Position numbers and translations under genes: made by a program. DNA of 64,000 nt. Origin: UBA2387 sp019454665 (GTDB lineage Bacteria > Armatimonadota > Fimbriimonadia > Fimbriimonadales > Fimbriimonadaceae). This document shows positions 34,820-42,463 of the stretch, piece after piece. Numbering within the stretch: position 1 is the first letter of the stretch; the number at the start of each line of letters is the position of its first letter. Below the pieces are notes generated by a model that ran no database searches, was not told the DNA's origin, and was given only the letters and a program-made list of their open reading frames with translations. The DNA lies in the NCBI GenBank assembly GCA_045862995.1, contig BTVX01000007.1, forward strand, positions 78,280 through 142,279, read 5' to 3'.

Positions 34820-36310
34820 ATGTCAGCCCTCCAAGCCCTCAAAACCAAGCTCGCCGACATCAATGCCCTCGAAGCTGCGGGGGCTGTGCTGGACTGGGAT
34901 CAGCAGACGTACATGCCGCCCAAAGCGGTCGAGGCGCGCGCGCGGCACGCCTCGGTGTTGGGCCGCCTGGCGCACGAAATGTGGACTTCGGACGAGTTGC
35001 TGACGCTCCTCGGTCGGGCGGAAACCGAGGTCGAACCCGGATCGGTGGATGCCGCCTTGGTGCGCATCGTACGCCGCGAAACGGGCCTTAAAACCAAGAT
35101 CCCCGCGCAACTGGTCGAACGGAAGGCCCAGTTGGCGGCGCTTGGCCACGAAGTGTGGGTCGAGGCTCGTGCGGCGTCCGACTTCGGCAAGTTCGCCCCG
35201 ACGCTCGCCGAGATGGTGGACATCGTCCGCGAAGAGGCCACCTGCCTCGGCATAGGCGATTCCGTTTACGATCCGTTGCTCGATCAATACGAGGAGGGTT
35301 CGACCGCTGCCGATGTTCGGGCGATGTTCGAGACCATCAAGCAACCCACCGTGGATTTGGTTCGCGCCATCCGCGAGACGAACACCCAGCCGGACACGGG
35401 TCGCCTCATCGGCGAATGGGATCAGGGTCGAGCGTCCGAGTTCACGCTGAAGGTCGTCCAAGCGATCGGCTTCGACCTGCAACGCGGCCGGCAAGACGTG
35501 GCCCCGCATCCGTTCTGCACGAACTTCTCGGTCAACGACGTTCGCTTGACCACGCGCTTCAAGCCGTACATCGGCTCGGCGATCTTCGGTTCGCTCCACG
35601 AGGCCGGGCACGGCATGTACGAGCAGGGCTCGCCCGAGGAATGGGACGGCACGCCGCTGGCCGGGGGCGTCTCGCTGGGCGTCCACGAGAGCCAATCGCG
35701 CCTTTGGGAGAACATCGTCGGGCGCAGCCGCGCCTTCTGGGAGCACTTCCTGCCCTCGCTCCAGGGCGCGTTCCCCGAATTGGACCACTACAATCTGGAT
35801 TCGTTCTACGCAGCGGTAAACAAGGTAGAGCCGAGCCTCATCCGCGTCGAAGCGGACGAACTGACGTACAACCTGCACATCCTGCTACGGTTCGAGATCG
35901 AACTCGGCATGCTCGAAGGCACGTTGGCGATCAAGGACGTGCCGGAAGCGTGGAACGAGAAGATGCGCGAGTACCTGGGCATCGTGCCGCCGAACGACGC
36001 GCAGGGTTGCTTGCAGGACGTCCACTGGTCGGGCGGCTCCATCGGCTACTTCCCGACCTATTCGATGGGCAACCTGTTGAGCTACCAGATTTGGGCGAGG
36101 CTCCAGCAGGACATCCCCAACACCGACGAGCTGATGGCCAAGGGCCACTTCGCGCCAATCTTCGAATGGCTGCGGGAGCGCATCTATGCGCAGGGCAGCC
36201 GCTACACGCCGAAGGACTTGGTGGTGCGCGTCACGGGCAAGCCGATGGGCGCGGACGACTGGATGGCGGGAATGAAGTCGAAGTACAGCGCCCTGTATCG
36301 GTTGGCGTGA
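34820..36310 (+). CDS. Thermostable carboxypeptidase Taq-type (peptidase M32)
   Basis: A 496-residue zinc metallocarboxypeptidase of family M32. The zinc motif is His260-Glu261-x2-His264 in SLHEAGHGMYEQG, and the third ligand region is VHESQSRLWENIVGR. Further signatures are SVNDVRLTTRF and SGGSIGYFPTYSMGNLLSYQIW. Length matches the family (about 500). Cytoplasmic, with broad C-terminal trimming activity. The ATG has TAACAT 9 nt upstream (34805-34810). An IS110 element lies 7 bp after its stop, at the foot of what would have been its 3' hairpin. Confidence 0.95.
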   Translation: MSALQALKTKLADINALEAAGAVLDWDQQTYMPPKAVEARARHASVLGRLAHEMWTSDELLTLLGRAETEVEPGSVDAALVRIVRRETGLKTKIPAQLVERKAQLAALGHEVWVEARAASDFGKFAPTLAEMVDIVREEATCLGIGDSVYDPLLDQYEEGSTAADVRAMFETIKQPTVDLVRAIRETNTQPDTGRLIGEWDQGRASEFTLKVVQAIGFDLQRGRQDVAPHPFCTNFSVNDVRLTTRFKPYIGSAIFGSLHEAGHGMYEQGSPEEWDGTPLAGGVSLGVHESQSRLWENIVGRSRAFWEHFLPSLQGAFPELDHYNLDSFYAAVNKVEPSLIRVEADELTYNLHILLRFEIELGMLEGTLAIKDVPEAWNEKMREYLGIVPPNDAQGCLQDVHWSGGSIGYFPTYSMGNLLSYQIWARLQQDIPNTDELMAKGHFAPIFEWLRERIYAQGSRYTPKDLVVRVTGKPMGADDWMAGMKSKYSALYRLA

Positions 36311-36335
36311 TACCTGGAGATGGTATGTGGGTTTG

Positions 36336-37273
36336 TCAAGTGTTTCGGGGCTCGGGCTCCCAAGCCGAGCCTCGTTTGAGCACGGCGACGAGTCGGACGA
36401 GGAGGCGTCTCATGACGGCGACGATGGCCTGCCGGTGGGTCTTGCCTTTGGCCATGAGCCTGGCTTTGAGGTCGCGCGCCCAGGGCTGGGTTCGGACGCA
36501 CACCATCGCGGGCATGTAGAGCGCGGCTTTGAGCCGCACGTTGCCCCGTCCGATCGAGGCCCGTCCCCGCCTCCGGCCGGACTGGTCGTCCAGAGGCGCG
36601 ACTCCCGCGTAGGAGCAGATCTGGGCGGTGGTGCGGGCGCCGAGGTCCTCGGGCAGTTCGGCGACGACGATCCTGGCGGTGGCGGGTCCGATGCCGGGCA
36701 GGCTCAGGGCCAGACGGTGGCGTTCGGCCATGGGCGAGCGCTCCACCCGGCTCTCGTATTCCTTTGGAGTTGGGCGGCGATTCGGTCCATGGCCTCGGCG
36801 GCGTCGAGGAACGCCTTCTTGGCGGACGGGTCGAGCAGACAGGCTTTGGCCCTTTTGCGGTGGCCGGCGGCGTCGGCCTTGATGGCGTCGATGGCTCGGG
36901 AGAGGTCCGCCAGCGCTTCGAGTTCGGGGCTTCTGGGGGCGTTCGCCGGAACGCCGGAACAGGCGGTGGCCAGGTGTTTGGCGTCCAGCGCGTCGGTCTT
37001 GGCGGACAGTCCGCGGGCCTGGGCGCCTCTTCTGACTTTGAGCGGATCGCTGACCGCGACCGCGAATCCCGCCGCTTCCAAGGTGCGCGCGGCGACGCGC
37101 TGGTATCCGCCGGAGGCTTCCAGACGGACGAGGGCGCCTTCGGGGAGCTCGGCGGCCAGCCGTTCGAGCGCGTCCTTCTCGTTGGGGATGCGGAACGGGC
37201 GGTCTCCGCCGATGGAGACGTCCAGGAAGTCTTTGGAGACGTCGATGCCGATGGTTCGTGCTATGCTTTCCAT
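36336..37273 (-). pseudogene. IS110 transposase with a one-base frameshift
   Basis: The N-terminal part (37273-36704 frame) has the DEDD nuclease: Asp in IGIDVSKDFLDV, Glu in VRLEASGGYQ and the Asp pair in KTDALDAKHLA. The C-terminal part (frame ending at 36336) has LPGIGPATARIVVAELP and the catalytic-serine region DDQSGRRRGRASIGRGNVRLKAALY. The frames switch near 36755-36765, where adding one G to AAAGGAATACG would restore a continuous LQREYESRVERSPM. Either a real deletion that silenced the element, a sequencing error, or less likely programmed slippage. Confidence 0.85.
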
Positions 37274-37289
37274 GATTGGATCCCGTGGA

Positions 37290-37469
37290 CCCCGCGTCTG
37301 CGGATCTGCCTAGTGACGAAAACGGAGCGTCCCCGTCCTACGGGACGGGGCCTCCTCGATGGTATGCGACCCCGCAGACGCAACCGAGCCCGCAATCTCC
37401 ATGCGAAGCCTTCGACTTCTCGGGACACGTCGCGGCCTGATCTCGGTTGGTCCACCTCTATAACTTACT
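37290..37469 (-). ncRNA. Candidate IS110 bridge RNA
   Basis: Two stem-enclosed loops lie in the noncoding end upstream of the transposase. Loop 1 is closed by CAACCGAG (37449-37442) and CTCGGTTG (37388-37381). Loop 2 is closed by CGTCTGCGG (37380-37372) and CCGCAGACG (37303-37295) and contains a CCCCGTCC/GGACGGGG hairpin with a 4-nt loop. Loop 1 carries segments matching the element's flanks (target guides), and loop 2 carries segments matching the element's ends (donor guides), in the order known for IS621. RNA ends are approximate; transcription is inferred. Confidence 0.75.
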
Positions 37470-37471
37470 AG

Positions 37472-37514
37472 GGGCACGTTCCGTCGTGCCCTAAGAAACG
37501 TGGACACGACGGAA
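37472..37514. terminator. Hairpins at the IS110 target site, between M32 and sepF genes
   Basis: GGGCACG (37472-37478) and CGTGCCC (37485-37491) make a 7-bp stem. An alternative, TTCCGTCGTG (37479-37488) with CACGACGGAA (37505-37514), makes a 10-bp stem that competes with it. There is no T run, so termination strength is doubtful; it lies where the M32 and sepF transcription units converge. Confidence 0.4.
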
Positions 37515-37544
37515 GCGGGGCCGGACAAAGACGATGAGTGCGGA

Positions 37545-37964
37545 TCAGTTGTGGCGGTTCAGTGCGCCGACCGAACGCCCGGCGGCGTCCTCGACATAGA
37601 CGGTCGGCGGCGTGAGGATCCACACATCCTCGCCCACCTCGATCCACGTGCCGTCGTGCGCAAAGCTCACGCCGTTCAGAAAGTCCTTGATCTGTCGCCG
37701 CAGGTTCGGTTCGGTGTCGGCCAGATTGAGCACCTGCAACTCGCCGCGTTTGATGCCGGCGCCGGCGGCATAGGCCTCGTCCAAGCTTTGGATGTCCTTG
37801 CGCACGGTGACGTGGGTGTCGTAGCTGGGGCGAAGGGCGCCCAAACGACCCGAAACCGAGGCGTCGAATTCCTCGGAAGTTTCTTCCTCCACGGTCTCGC
37901 GGCGCGTCCAGCCGATCATGCGGGTGAAGAGACCCGGTTTCTCTTGCAGTTCTTGTTCGTCCAT
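37545..37964 (-). CDS. sepF: Cell division protein SepF
   Basis: A 139-residue SepF, the membrane-binding FtsZ anchor and alternative to FtsA. The short amphipathic N-terminus (GLFTRMIGW) is the expected membrane-targeting helix, followed by an acidic linker. The conserved beta/alpha core is HVTVRKDIQSLDEAYAAGAGIKRGELQVLNLADTEP, then RRQIKDFLNGVSFAHDGTWIEVGEDVWILTPPTV. The start at 37964 is chosen because upstream codons are unlike SepF. It follows yggS by 25 bp, the conserved order in Gram-positive bacteria and cyanobacteria. Confidence 0.92.
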   Translation of the reverse strand: MDEQELQEKPGLFTRMIGWTRRETVEEETSEEFDASVSGRLGALRPSYDTHVTVRKDIQSLDEAYAAGAGIKRGELQVLNLADTEPNLRRQIKDFLNGVSFAHDGTWIEVGEDVWILTPPTVYVEDAAGRSVGALNRHN

Positions 37965-37989
37965 GATTGCGATATCCCGGTTCGTCCCT

Positions 37990-38646
37990 CTAACGAGAAC
38001 CGAACAAAGCTGTGCCGACGCGCACATGGGTCGCTCCTTCCTGGATCGCAACGTCGAAATCGTCGCTCATACCCATGCTCAGCCAAGAGCCGATGCGGCA
38101 CTGCTTACCTAACTGACGCAGCAACGCGAAGAAAGGTCGCATTTCCTCGGCGCTCGCCGCTGCAGGACCCATGGTCATCAGCCCAGCGAGTCGTACTAGG
38201 GGGAGTTCATCGAAGCGCTGCACGAAGGCCGGCAGGTCCTCGGGGAGGACTCCGCCCTTCTGGGGTTCACGGCCCGTGTTCACTTCGATCAGTCCGGTCA
38301 CAGGTTGCCGCACCCTGGCAAATCGAACGAGTTGCGATTCGCGATCCAGCGTGTGGACGACGTCGAACGCCTCAACGATCTGTGGCACCTTGCGCGATTG
38401 CAGCGTGCCGATGAAATGCCAGGTGCAGGCCCGCACCAACTCCTGTGGCAGTGCCTCGAACTTGCCCAGGGCTTCCTGGAGCCTGTTCTCGCCGAAGTCG
38501 CGACAGCCCAGATCGAACGCCTCGCGTACGGCATCGGCGGGGAAGCCCTTGGACACGGCGATCAGCGTCACCTCGGAAGGGTCGCGGCCAGCCGTTTCGC
38601 AGGCCCGCTGGATGCGCTCCCGGATGGCCAGGAGCCGCGTCCTCAC
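37990..38646 (-). CDS. yggS: YggS-family PLP-binding protein
   Basis: A 218-residue PLP homeostasis protein with the alanine-racemase-type barrel. Signatures are VTLIAVSKGFPADAVREAF (the PLP lysine is in VSK), DFGENRLQEALGKF, WHFIGTLQSRKV, and GLMTMGPAAASAEEMRPFF, ending LSMGMSDDFDVAIQEGATHVRVGTALFG. It starts with GTG overlapping the hisI stop (GTGA), so it is translationally coupled to hisI and followed by sepF. Confidence 0.95.
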   Translation of the reverse strand: MRTRLLAIRERIQRACETAGRDPSEVTLIAVSKGFPADAVREAFDLGCRDFGENRLQEALGKFEALPQELVRACTWHFIGTLQSRKVPQIVEAFDVVHTLDRESQLVRFARVRQPVTGLIEVNTGREPQKGGVLPEDLPAFVQRFDELPLVRLAGLMTMGPAAASAEEMRPFFALLRQLGKQCRIGSWLSMGMSDDFDVAIQEGATHVRVGTALFGSR

Positions 38647-39110
38647 AGCTTCGTCGGGTTCGGGGCGTCGCCGTAAACGGCCACGGGGTCGAACACCTTC
38701 TCGGTCTCTTCGTACCGAAGGGGCCCACCCGCGTCGGGTCCAAAGGGCACGCTGCGGTAGAAGCACGACCGATAGCCCACGTGGCAACTCGCGCCGCCCT
38801 GCACGTCCACACGCAGCCAAACGCAGTCCTGATCGTCGTCCACGCGGACCTCCTTGACGATCTGGACCAGCCCGCTGGTCGCGCCCTTGTGCCAGAGCTT
38901 CTGGCGGCTGCGGCTGAAGTAGACGGCCTCGCCGAGTTCCAGCGTCTTCCGAAGGGCCTCGGCGTTCATGTAGGCGTGCATGAGCAGTTCGCCCGACGCA
39001 TGGTCGGTCGTGACCACGGGGATCAGGCCGTTCTCATCGAACTTGGGAGCGAGATCGAAGCCCTCTTCGACCTGCTCCACGGACGTGCGTGCCGCGAATG
39101 CGATGCTCAT
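38643..39110 (-). CDS. hisI: Phosphoribosyl-AMP cyclohydrolase
   Basis: A 155-residue enzyme of histidine biosynthesis that opens the purine ring of PR-AMP. Seen: FSRSRQKLWHKGATSGL, the metal-binding DDDQDCVWLRVD, and the cysteine pair in GASCHVGYRSCFYR. It is the cyclohydrolase domain only, without the HisE pyrophosphohydrolase found in fused HisIE. Other his genes are not nearby. A TACATT box lies 10 nt before the ATG (39126-39121). Confidence 0.95.
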   Translation of the reverse strand: MSIAFAARTSVEQVEEGFDLAPKFDENGLIPVVTTDHASGELLMHAYMNAEALRKTLELGEAVYFSRSRQKLWHKGATSGLVQIVKEVRVDDDQDCVWLRVDVQGGASCHVGYRSCFYRSVPFGPDAGGPLRYEETEKVFDPVAVYGDAPNPTKL

Positions 39111-39155
39111 ATCGTGGGGGAATGTACCCGCGCCGCCGCACTCCTGCCGGGTCCG

Positions 39156-40610
39156 TCAGGCCTTGGCGAGCCGGCCATAGGTGACCATGAACACCGGGAT
39201 GCCCAGGAGGACGATGCCCAACGTGATCAACGTCGGCACCCGCGAACCGGTGTCCAGCAGCGAGTTGATCAACAGGAACAGCGTCGAACCGATGAACAGG
39301 AGCGGCGTGATCGGGAACAGGGGCACGCGCATGGATGGAGCGTAGGCGTGGGGGTGCGCTTCCAGGTGGCCCGGTTCGATCGGGTCGGTCAGCGAGTCGC
39401 CCTCGTCGAGGACGGGTGCCGCTCCCCTGGACCGCTTGCGGAAGACGAACACCGATGCCACGGCGAGGGCGTAGAACGGCACGATGCCGATGACGAAGGC
39501 ATCGGTCAGCGCGGCAAACGCCGAGGAGCCGTGGAACGCCGACGCCACCAAGACGTACGTCACGCCCAACGAACCCGAGAGTGCCACGGCGATGTGCGGC
39601 GTCCGGAACGTCTCGTGGACCCTTGCCAGAGGCTCGAAGAACAGCTTGTCTTCGGCCATGGCGAAAAAGATGCGCGGTGCGGTGAGCATCGAGCCGTTCA
39701 GCGTGCCGAACGTCGAGAGCATAACCGTCGCCACGATGAACGTGACGCCCGCCGGCCCGACGAGCGAGCCCATCGAGTCGGCGGCGATGATCTGGCTGCC
39801 GGCGATCTCTTGCACCGAGAACACGGCCAGGTACGCCATGTTGGCCAGCAGATAAACGACGATGATGATGGCCGTCCCAAACAGAATCGCCAAGGGCACG
39901 TTGCGCTTGGGGTTGGTCATCTCGCCGGCGACGAACGAGCAATCCGACCAACCGTCGTAAGCCCACAGCGCCGAGACCAGCGCAAGCCCGAACAGAGATG
40001 GCGTGAAGCTGCCCGTGGGCGCCAGCGGCGCGTAGTTCCCGCCCGTCTTGGGTAGTCCGATGGCGAACGCCAGCACGATCAGCACCAGCAGTCCCGCCAC
40101 CTTGGCCACGGTCGTCAGGTTCTGGATGCCCGTGCCGAACTTCACGCCTCGGATGTTCGCCCAGGTGACGGCGAGAATCGCGCCCACAGCTAGTGCGGCG
40201 GCGCCTCGGGCTAAGGCGGGATCGTCGCCGGGAGTGTTGGTCAGCCGCATGGCGTATTCCCCGAACACCAGCGCCACGGCACCGACCGCCGACGGTCGGA
40301 TGAGAACGAGTTGCGCCCACCCGAACAAGAACCCGGCCAGACGCCCGTAGCCCTCGCGGATGAACACGTAGGGCCCGCCCGAGTAGGGATAAGCGCTGCC
40401 CACCTCGGCCAGAGTCAGCGCGCCGCACAAGACGAACAAACCGCCGACGATCCACACGGCCAGCATGGGTCCCGGGCCGGGGAGCTTCTCGGCGATCCCG
40501 GCTGGGCTGCGGAAGATGCCCGAACCGATCGTCGAGCCGACCACGACGGCCACCCCGCTCCAAAGCCCGATCTGACGGACCAATCCTGGGGAAGACGTTG
40601 ACGCGGCCAT
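39156..40610 (-). CDS. APC-superfamily amino acid permease
   Basis: A 484-residue polytopic transporter with about 12 hydrophobic helices. The first helix carries the APC signature GVAVVVGSTIGSGIFRSPAGI, in which the GSGIF break binds substrate. LTLAEVGSAYPYSGGPYVFIREGYG follows in helix 2, and ANIRGVKFGT is the typical N-x-R-G segment. The middle loop DGWSDCSFVAGEMTNPKRNVP resembles LAT-type exchangers. Substrate not determinable. A TAAAGT box lies 9 nt before the ATG. It diverges from hicBA. Confidence 0.9.
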   Translation of the reverse strand: MAASTSSPGLVRQIGLWSGVAVVVGSTIGSGIFRSPAGIAEKLPGPGPMLAVWIVGGLFVLCGALTLAEVGSAYPYSGGPYVFIREGYGRLAGFLFGWAQLVLIRPSAVGAVALVFGEYAMRLTNTPGDDPALARGAAALAVGAILAVTWANIRGVKFGTGIQNLTTVAKVAGLLVLIVLAFAIGLPKTGGNYAPLAPTGSFTPSLFGLALVSALWAYDGWSDCSFVAGEMTNPKRNVPLAILFGTAIIIVVYLLANMAYLAVFSVQEIAGSQIIAADSMGSLVGPAGVTFIVATVMLSTFGTLNGSMLTAPRIFFAMAEDKLFFEPLARVHETFRTPHIAVALSGSLGVTYVLVASAFHGSSAFAALTDAFVIGIVPFYALAVASVFVFRKRSRGAAPVLDEGDSLTDPIEPGHLEAHPHAYAPSMRVPLFPITPLLFIGSTLFLLINSLLDTGSRVPTLITLGIVLLGIPVFMVTYGRLAKA

Positions 40611-40702
40611 GGTGTGGGCACTTTACCCTTCCTGTGAAGGGGCGGCCGAAGGGCGGGGTGGTCGTCAGAATTGCACTCAATCGCCTCGATCCGCGTGGCG
40701 CG

Positions 40703-40708
40703 TATACT
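40703..40708 (+). promoter_or_regulatory. -10 box of hicBA
   Basis: TATACT lies 6 nt before the hicB ATG at 40715, placing the start site at about the first codon (leaderless). No good -35 is seen at 16-18 bp; TTGCAC at 40671 is too far. Confidence 0.5.
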
Positions 40709-40714
40709 CAGCTC

Positions 40715-40933
40715 ATGAAGTTCCAAGTCGTGTTCAGCTACGACAGTGACTACGAGGGCTACGTCGCCGAAGTCCCCGCTCTGCCCGGATGCCTGAGCCA
40801 AGGGAAGACGCTTGACGAGGCCAAGACGAACATCCGCGACGCCATCCAGGGCTACCTGCTCGTGCTTCAGAAGCACGGTACGCCCTATCGCGTGCCTGCC
40901 CACGCAGTCTTGGTGGAGGAAGTCGCGGTCTGA
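40715..40933 (+). CDS. hicB: HicB-family antitoxin
   Basis: A 72-residue HicB-type protein with the degenerate RNase-H-like fold that blocks HicA. The pattern FQVVFSYDSDYEGYVAEVPALPGCLSQGKTLDEAKTNIRDAI is diagnostic. It lacks a C-terminal helix-turn-helix or ribbon-helix-helix, so autoregulation by this short form is doubtful. Gene order is antitoxin first; hicA overlaps its stop. Confidence 0.92.
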   Translation: MKFQVVFSYDSDYEGYVAEVPALPGCLSQGKTLDEAKTNIRDAIQGYLLVLQKHGTPYRVPAHAVLVEEVAV

Positions 40934-41151
40934 AGTTCACCGGTGTCTCAGGCAGACAGGCGGTGAAGGCGTTAGAACGACTGGGCTACATCGTCGATCA
41001 TCAGACTGGCAGCCACATGATCTTGTACCACGCAACCAAGCCACCGCTTTCGGTTCCGAATCACAAGGAACTCGCGCCAGGGTTGGTGCATGGGCTATTG
41101 AAGCGTGCCGGCATCTCCCATCAGGAGTTCTCTCGTGCCCTGAAGGCTTAG
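40930..41151 (+). CDS. hicA: HicA-family mRNA interferase toxin
   Basis: A 73-residue double-stranded-RNA-binding-fold ribonuclease. The complete family N-terminus, LKFTGVSGRQAVKALERLGY, is present only if translation begins at a CTG (40930) overlapping the hicB TGA; the first conventional start, GTG 40963, removes 11 conserved residues. The catalytic histidine lies in QTGSHMILYH. The tail LVHGLLKRAGISHQEFSRAL matches the family. A rare start codon would keep toxin synthesis low relative to antitoxin (inference). Confidence 0.88.
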   Translation: MKFTGVSGRQAVKALERLGYIVDHQTGSHMILYHATKPPLSVPNHKELAPGLVHGLLKRAGISHQEFSRALKA

Positions 41152-41156
41152 GCACC

Positions 41157-42428
41157 TCACCCCCGGTGAATCGGGAAGTTGCCCGTCAGCTCGATCACCC
41201 ACTTCCGCACGCGCTCCAACTCCGCCTCGTCCTCCGAGTGGCGCAGCGCCCGGGCGATCATCGCCGCGATGATCCGCATCTCCTCCGCCTTCATCCCCCG
41301 AGTCGTCACCGCAGGAGTGCCCAACCGGATGCCGCTCGTCACGAACATCTTCTCCGGGTCGAAGGGGATCGAGTTGCGGTTGCACGTGATCTGGACCTTG
41401 TCCAAAACCACCTGCGCCGCCTTGCCTGTTACCCCATAAGGGCGCAGGTCCACCAGCATCAGGTGCGAATCGGTGCCGCCGCTTACAATGCGGAAGCCCT
41501 CCTCGATCAAGCAATCGGCCAGTGCCGAAGCGTTCAGCCGGATCTGCCGCTGATACTCCTTGAACGAAGGCTTCGCCGCCTCGTGGAAGCACACGGCCTT
41601 GGCCGCGATGACGTGCATCAGCGGGCCGCCCTGAATGCCGGGGAACACCGATTTGTCGATGGCCTTGGCGTGCTCTTCTTCTTCGCAGAGAATCATGCCG
41701 CCGCGTGGGCCGCGGATGCTCTTGTGCGTGGTGCTGGTGACAAAGTGCGCGTGGCCGACCGGGGAGGGGTACTCGCCCGCCGCGATCAGGCCGCTGTAGT
41801 GCGCCATGTCGGTCATGTGCAACGCCCCAACTTCGTCGGCGATCTCGCGAAACGTCTTGAAATCGATCTGCCGCGAGTACGCCGAGGCGCCGCTGACGAT
41901 CATCTTCGGTCGATGCTGCCGCGCCAGATCGCGAACCTCGTCGTAGTCGATCATCTCGGTGTCTTGCCGCACGCCGTAGGGCACCACGTTGTACATCTGA
42001 CCCGTGAAGTTCACCGGGCTGCCGTGAGTCAAGTGGCCGCCGTGCGAGAGGTTCATGGCCAGAATCGTGTCCCCCGGCTTGAGGAACGCGAAGTAGACCG
42101 CCATGTTGGCCTGTGCGCCGCTGTGCGGTTGCACGTTGGCGAACTTCGCCCCATAGAGGGCCTTCACCCGATCAATGGCGAGCAGCTCGACCTCGTCCAC
42201 CACCTCGCACCCGCCGTAGTAGCGCTTCTTGGGGTAGCCCTCGGCGTACTTGTCGGTAAGCACGCTCATCATGGCTTCGCGCACGGCTCGGCTGGCGATG
42301 TTTTCGCTGGCGATCAGCTCCAGATTGTGCTCTTGCCGCGCCTCTTCCTCGTGGATCAAGCGGGCGATATCGGGGTCGACGTCGGCGAGCGCGTGGCGGT
42401 GCGGGTGGATGAGGTCGGCGAGGGACAT
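41157..42428 (-). CDS. glyA: Serine hydroxymethyltransferase
   Basis: A 423-residue PLP enzyme interconverting serine and glycine with tetrahydrofolate. Signatures are NLELIASENIASRAVREA, YAEGYPKKRYYGGCEVVDEVE, and the PLP lysine Lys236 in TSTTHKSIRGPRGG. Length is normal. The ATG at 42428 is preceded at 7 nt by CATACT (42441-42436). It diverges from deoC with 35 bp between starts, and its stop is 5 bp from the convergent hicA stop. Confidence 0.97.
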   Translation of the reverse strand: MSLADLIHPHRHALADVDPDIARLIHEEEARQEHNLELIASENIASRAVREAMMSVLTDKYAEGYPKKRYYGGCEVVDEVELLAIDRVKALYGAKFANVQPHSGAQANMAVYFAFLKPGDTILAMNLSHGGHLTHGSPVNFTGQMYNVVPYGVRQDTEMIDYDEVRDLARQHRPKMIVSGASAYSRQIDFKTFREIADEVGALHMTDMAHYSGLIAAGEYPSPVGHAHFVTSTTHKSIRGPRGGMILCEEEEHAKAIDKSVFPGIQGGPLMHVIAAKAVCFHEAAKPSFKEYQRQIRLNASALADCLIEEGFRIVSGGTDSHLMLVDLRPYGVTGKAAQVVLDKVQITCNRNSIPFDPEKMFVTSGIRLGTPAVTTRGMKAEEMRIIAAMIARALRHSEDEAELERVRKWVIELTGNFPIHRG

Positions 42429-42435
42429 CGCTTCA

Positions 42436-42458
42436 AGTATGTCGCATCGGCCCATAAT
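42436..42458. promoter_or_regulatory. Divergent -10 boxes for glyA and deoC
   Basis: CATACT on the minus strand (42441-42436) serves glyA, and CATAAT on the plus strand (42453-42458) serves deoC. They lie 7 and 5 nt from their start codons. Any -35 element of each promoter would fall at the start of the other gene. Confidence 0.5.
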
Positions 42459-42463
42459 GGCCC

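Larger units (their letters stand above)
36318..37471 (-). mobile_element. IS110-family insertion sequence, core dinucleotide CT
   Basis: About 1.15 kb, bounded on the minus strand by a CT core at 37471-37470 (left) and 36319-36318 (right), with no terminal inverted repeats, as usual for IS110. On the minus strand it reads: noncoding left end of about 195 bp with a bridge-RNA-like structure, frameshifted DEDD transposase, and a right end of 18 bp. Ends were set by matching guide segments in the RNA to the four flank/end sequences. Joining the flanks restores one CT and places it at the base of a hairpin (37472-37491) just after the M32 gene. Confidence 0.85.

Noticed and set aside
37472..37491. 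Treating the GGGCACG/CGTGCCC hairpin as part of the IS110 element
   Set aside because: The guide matches put the left end at the CT core 37471-37470, leaving this hairpin outside as target DNA.
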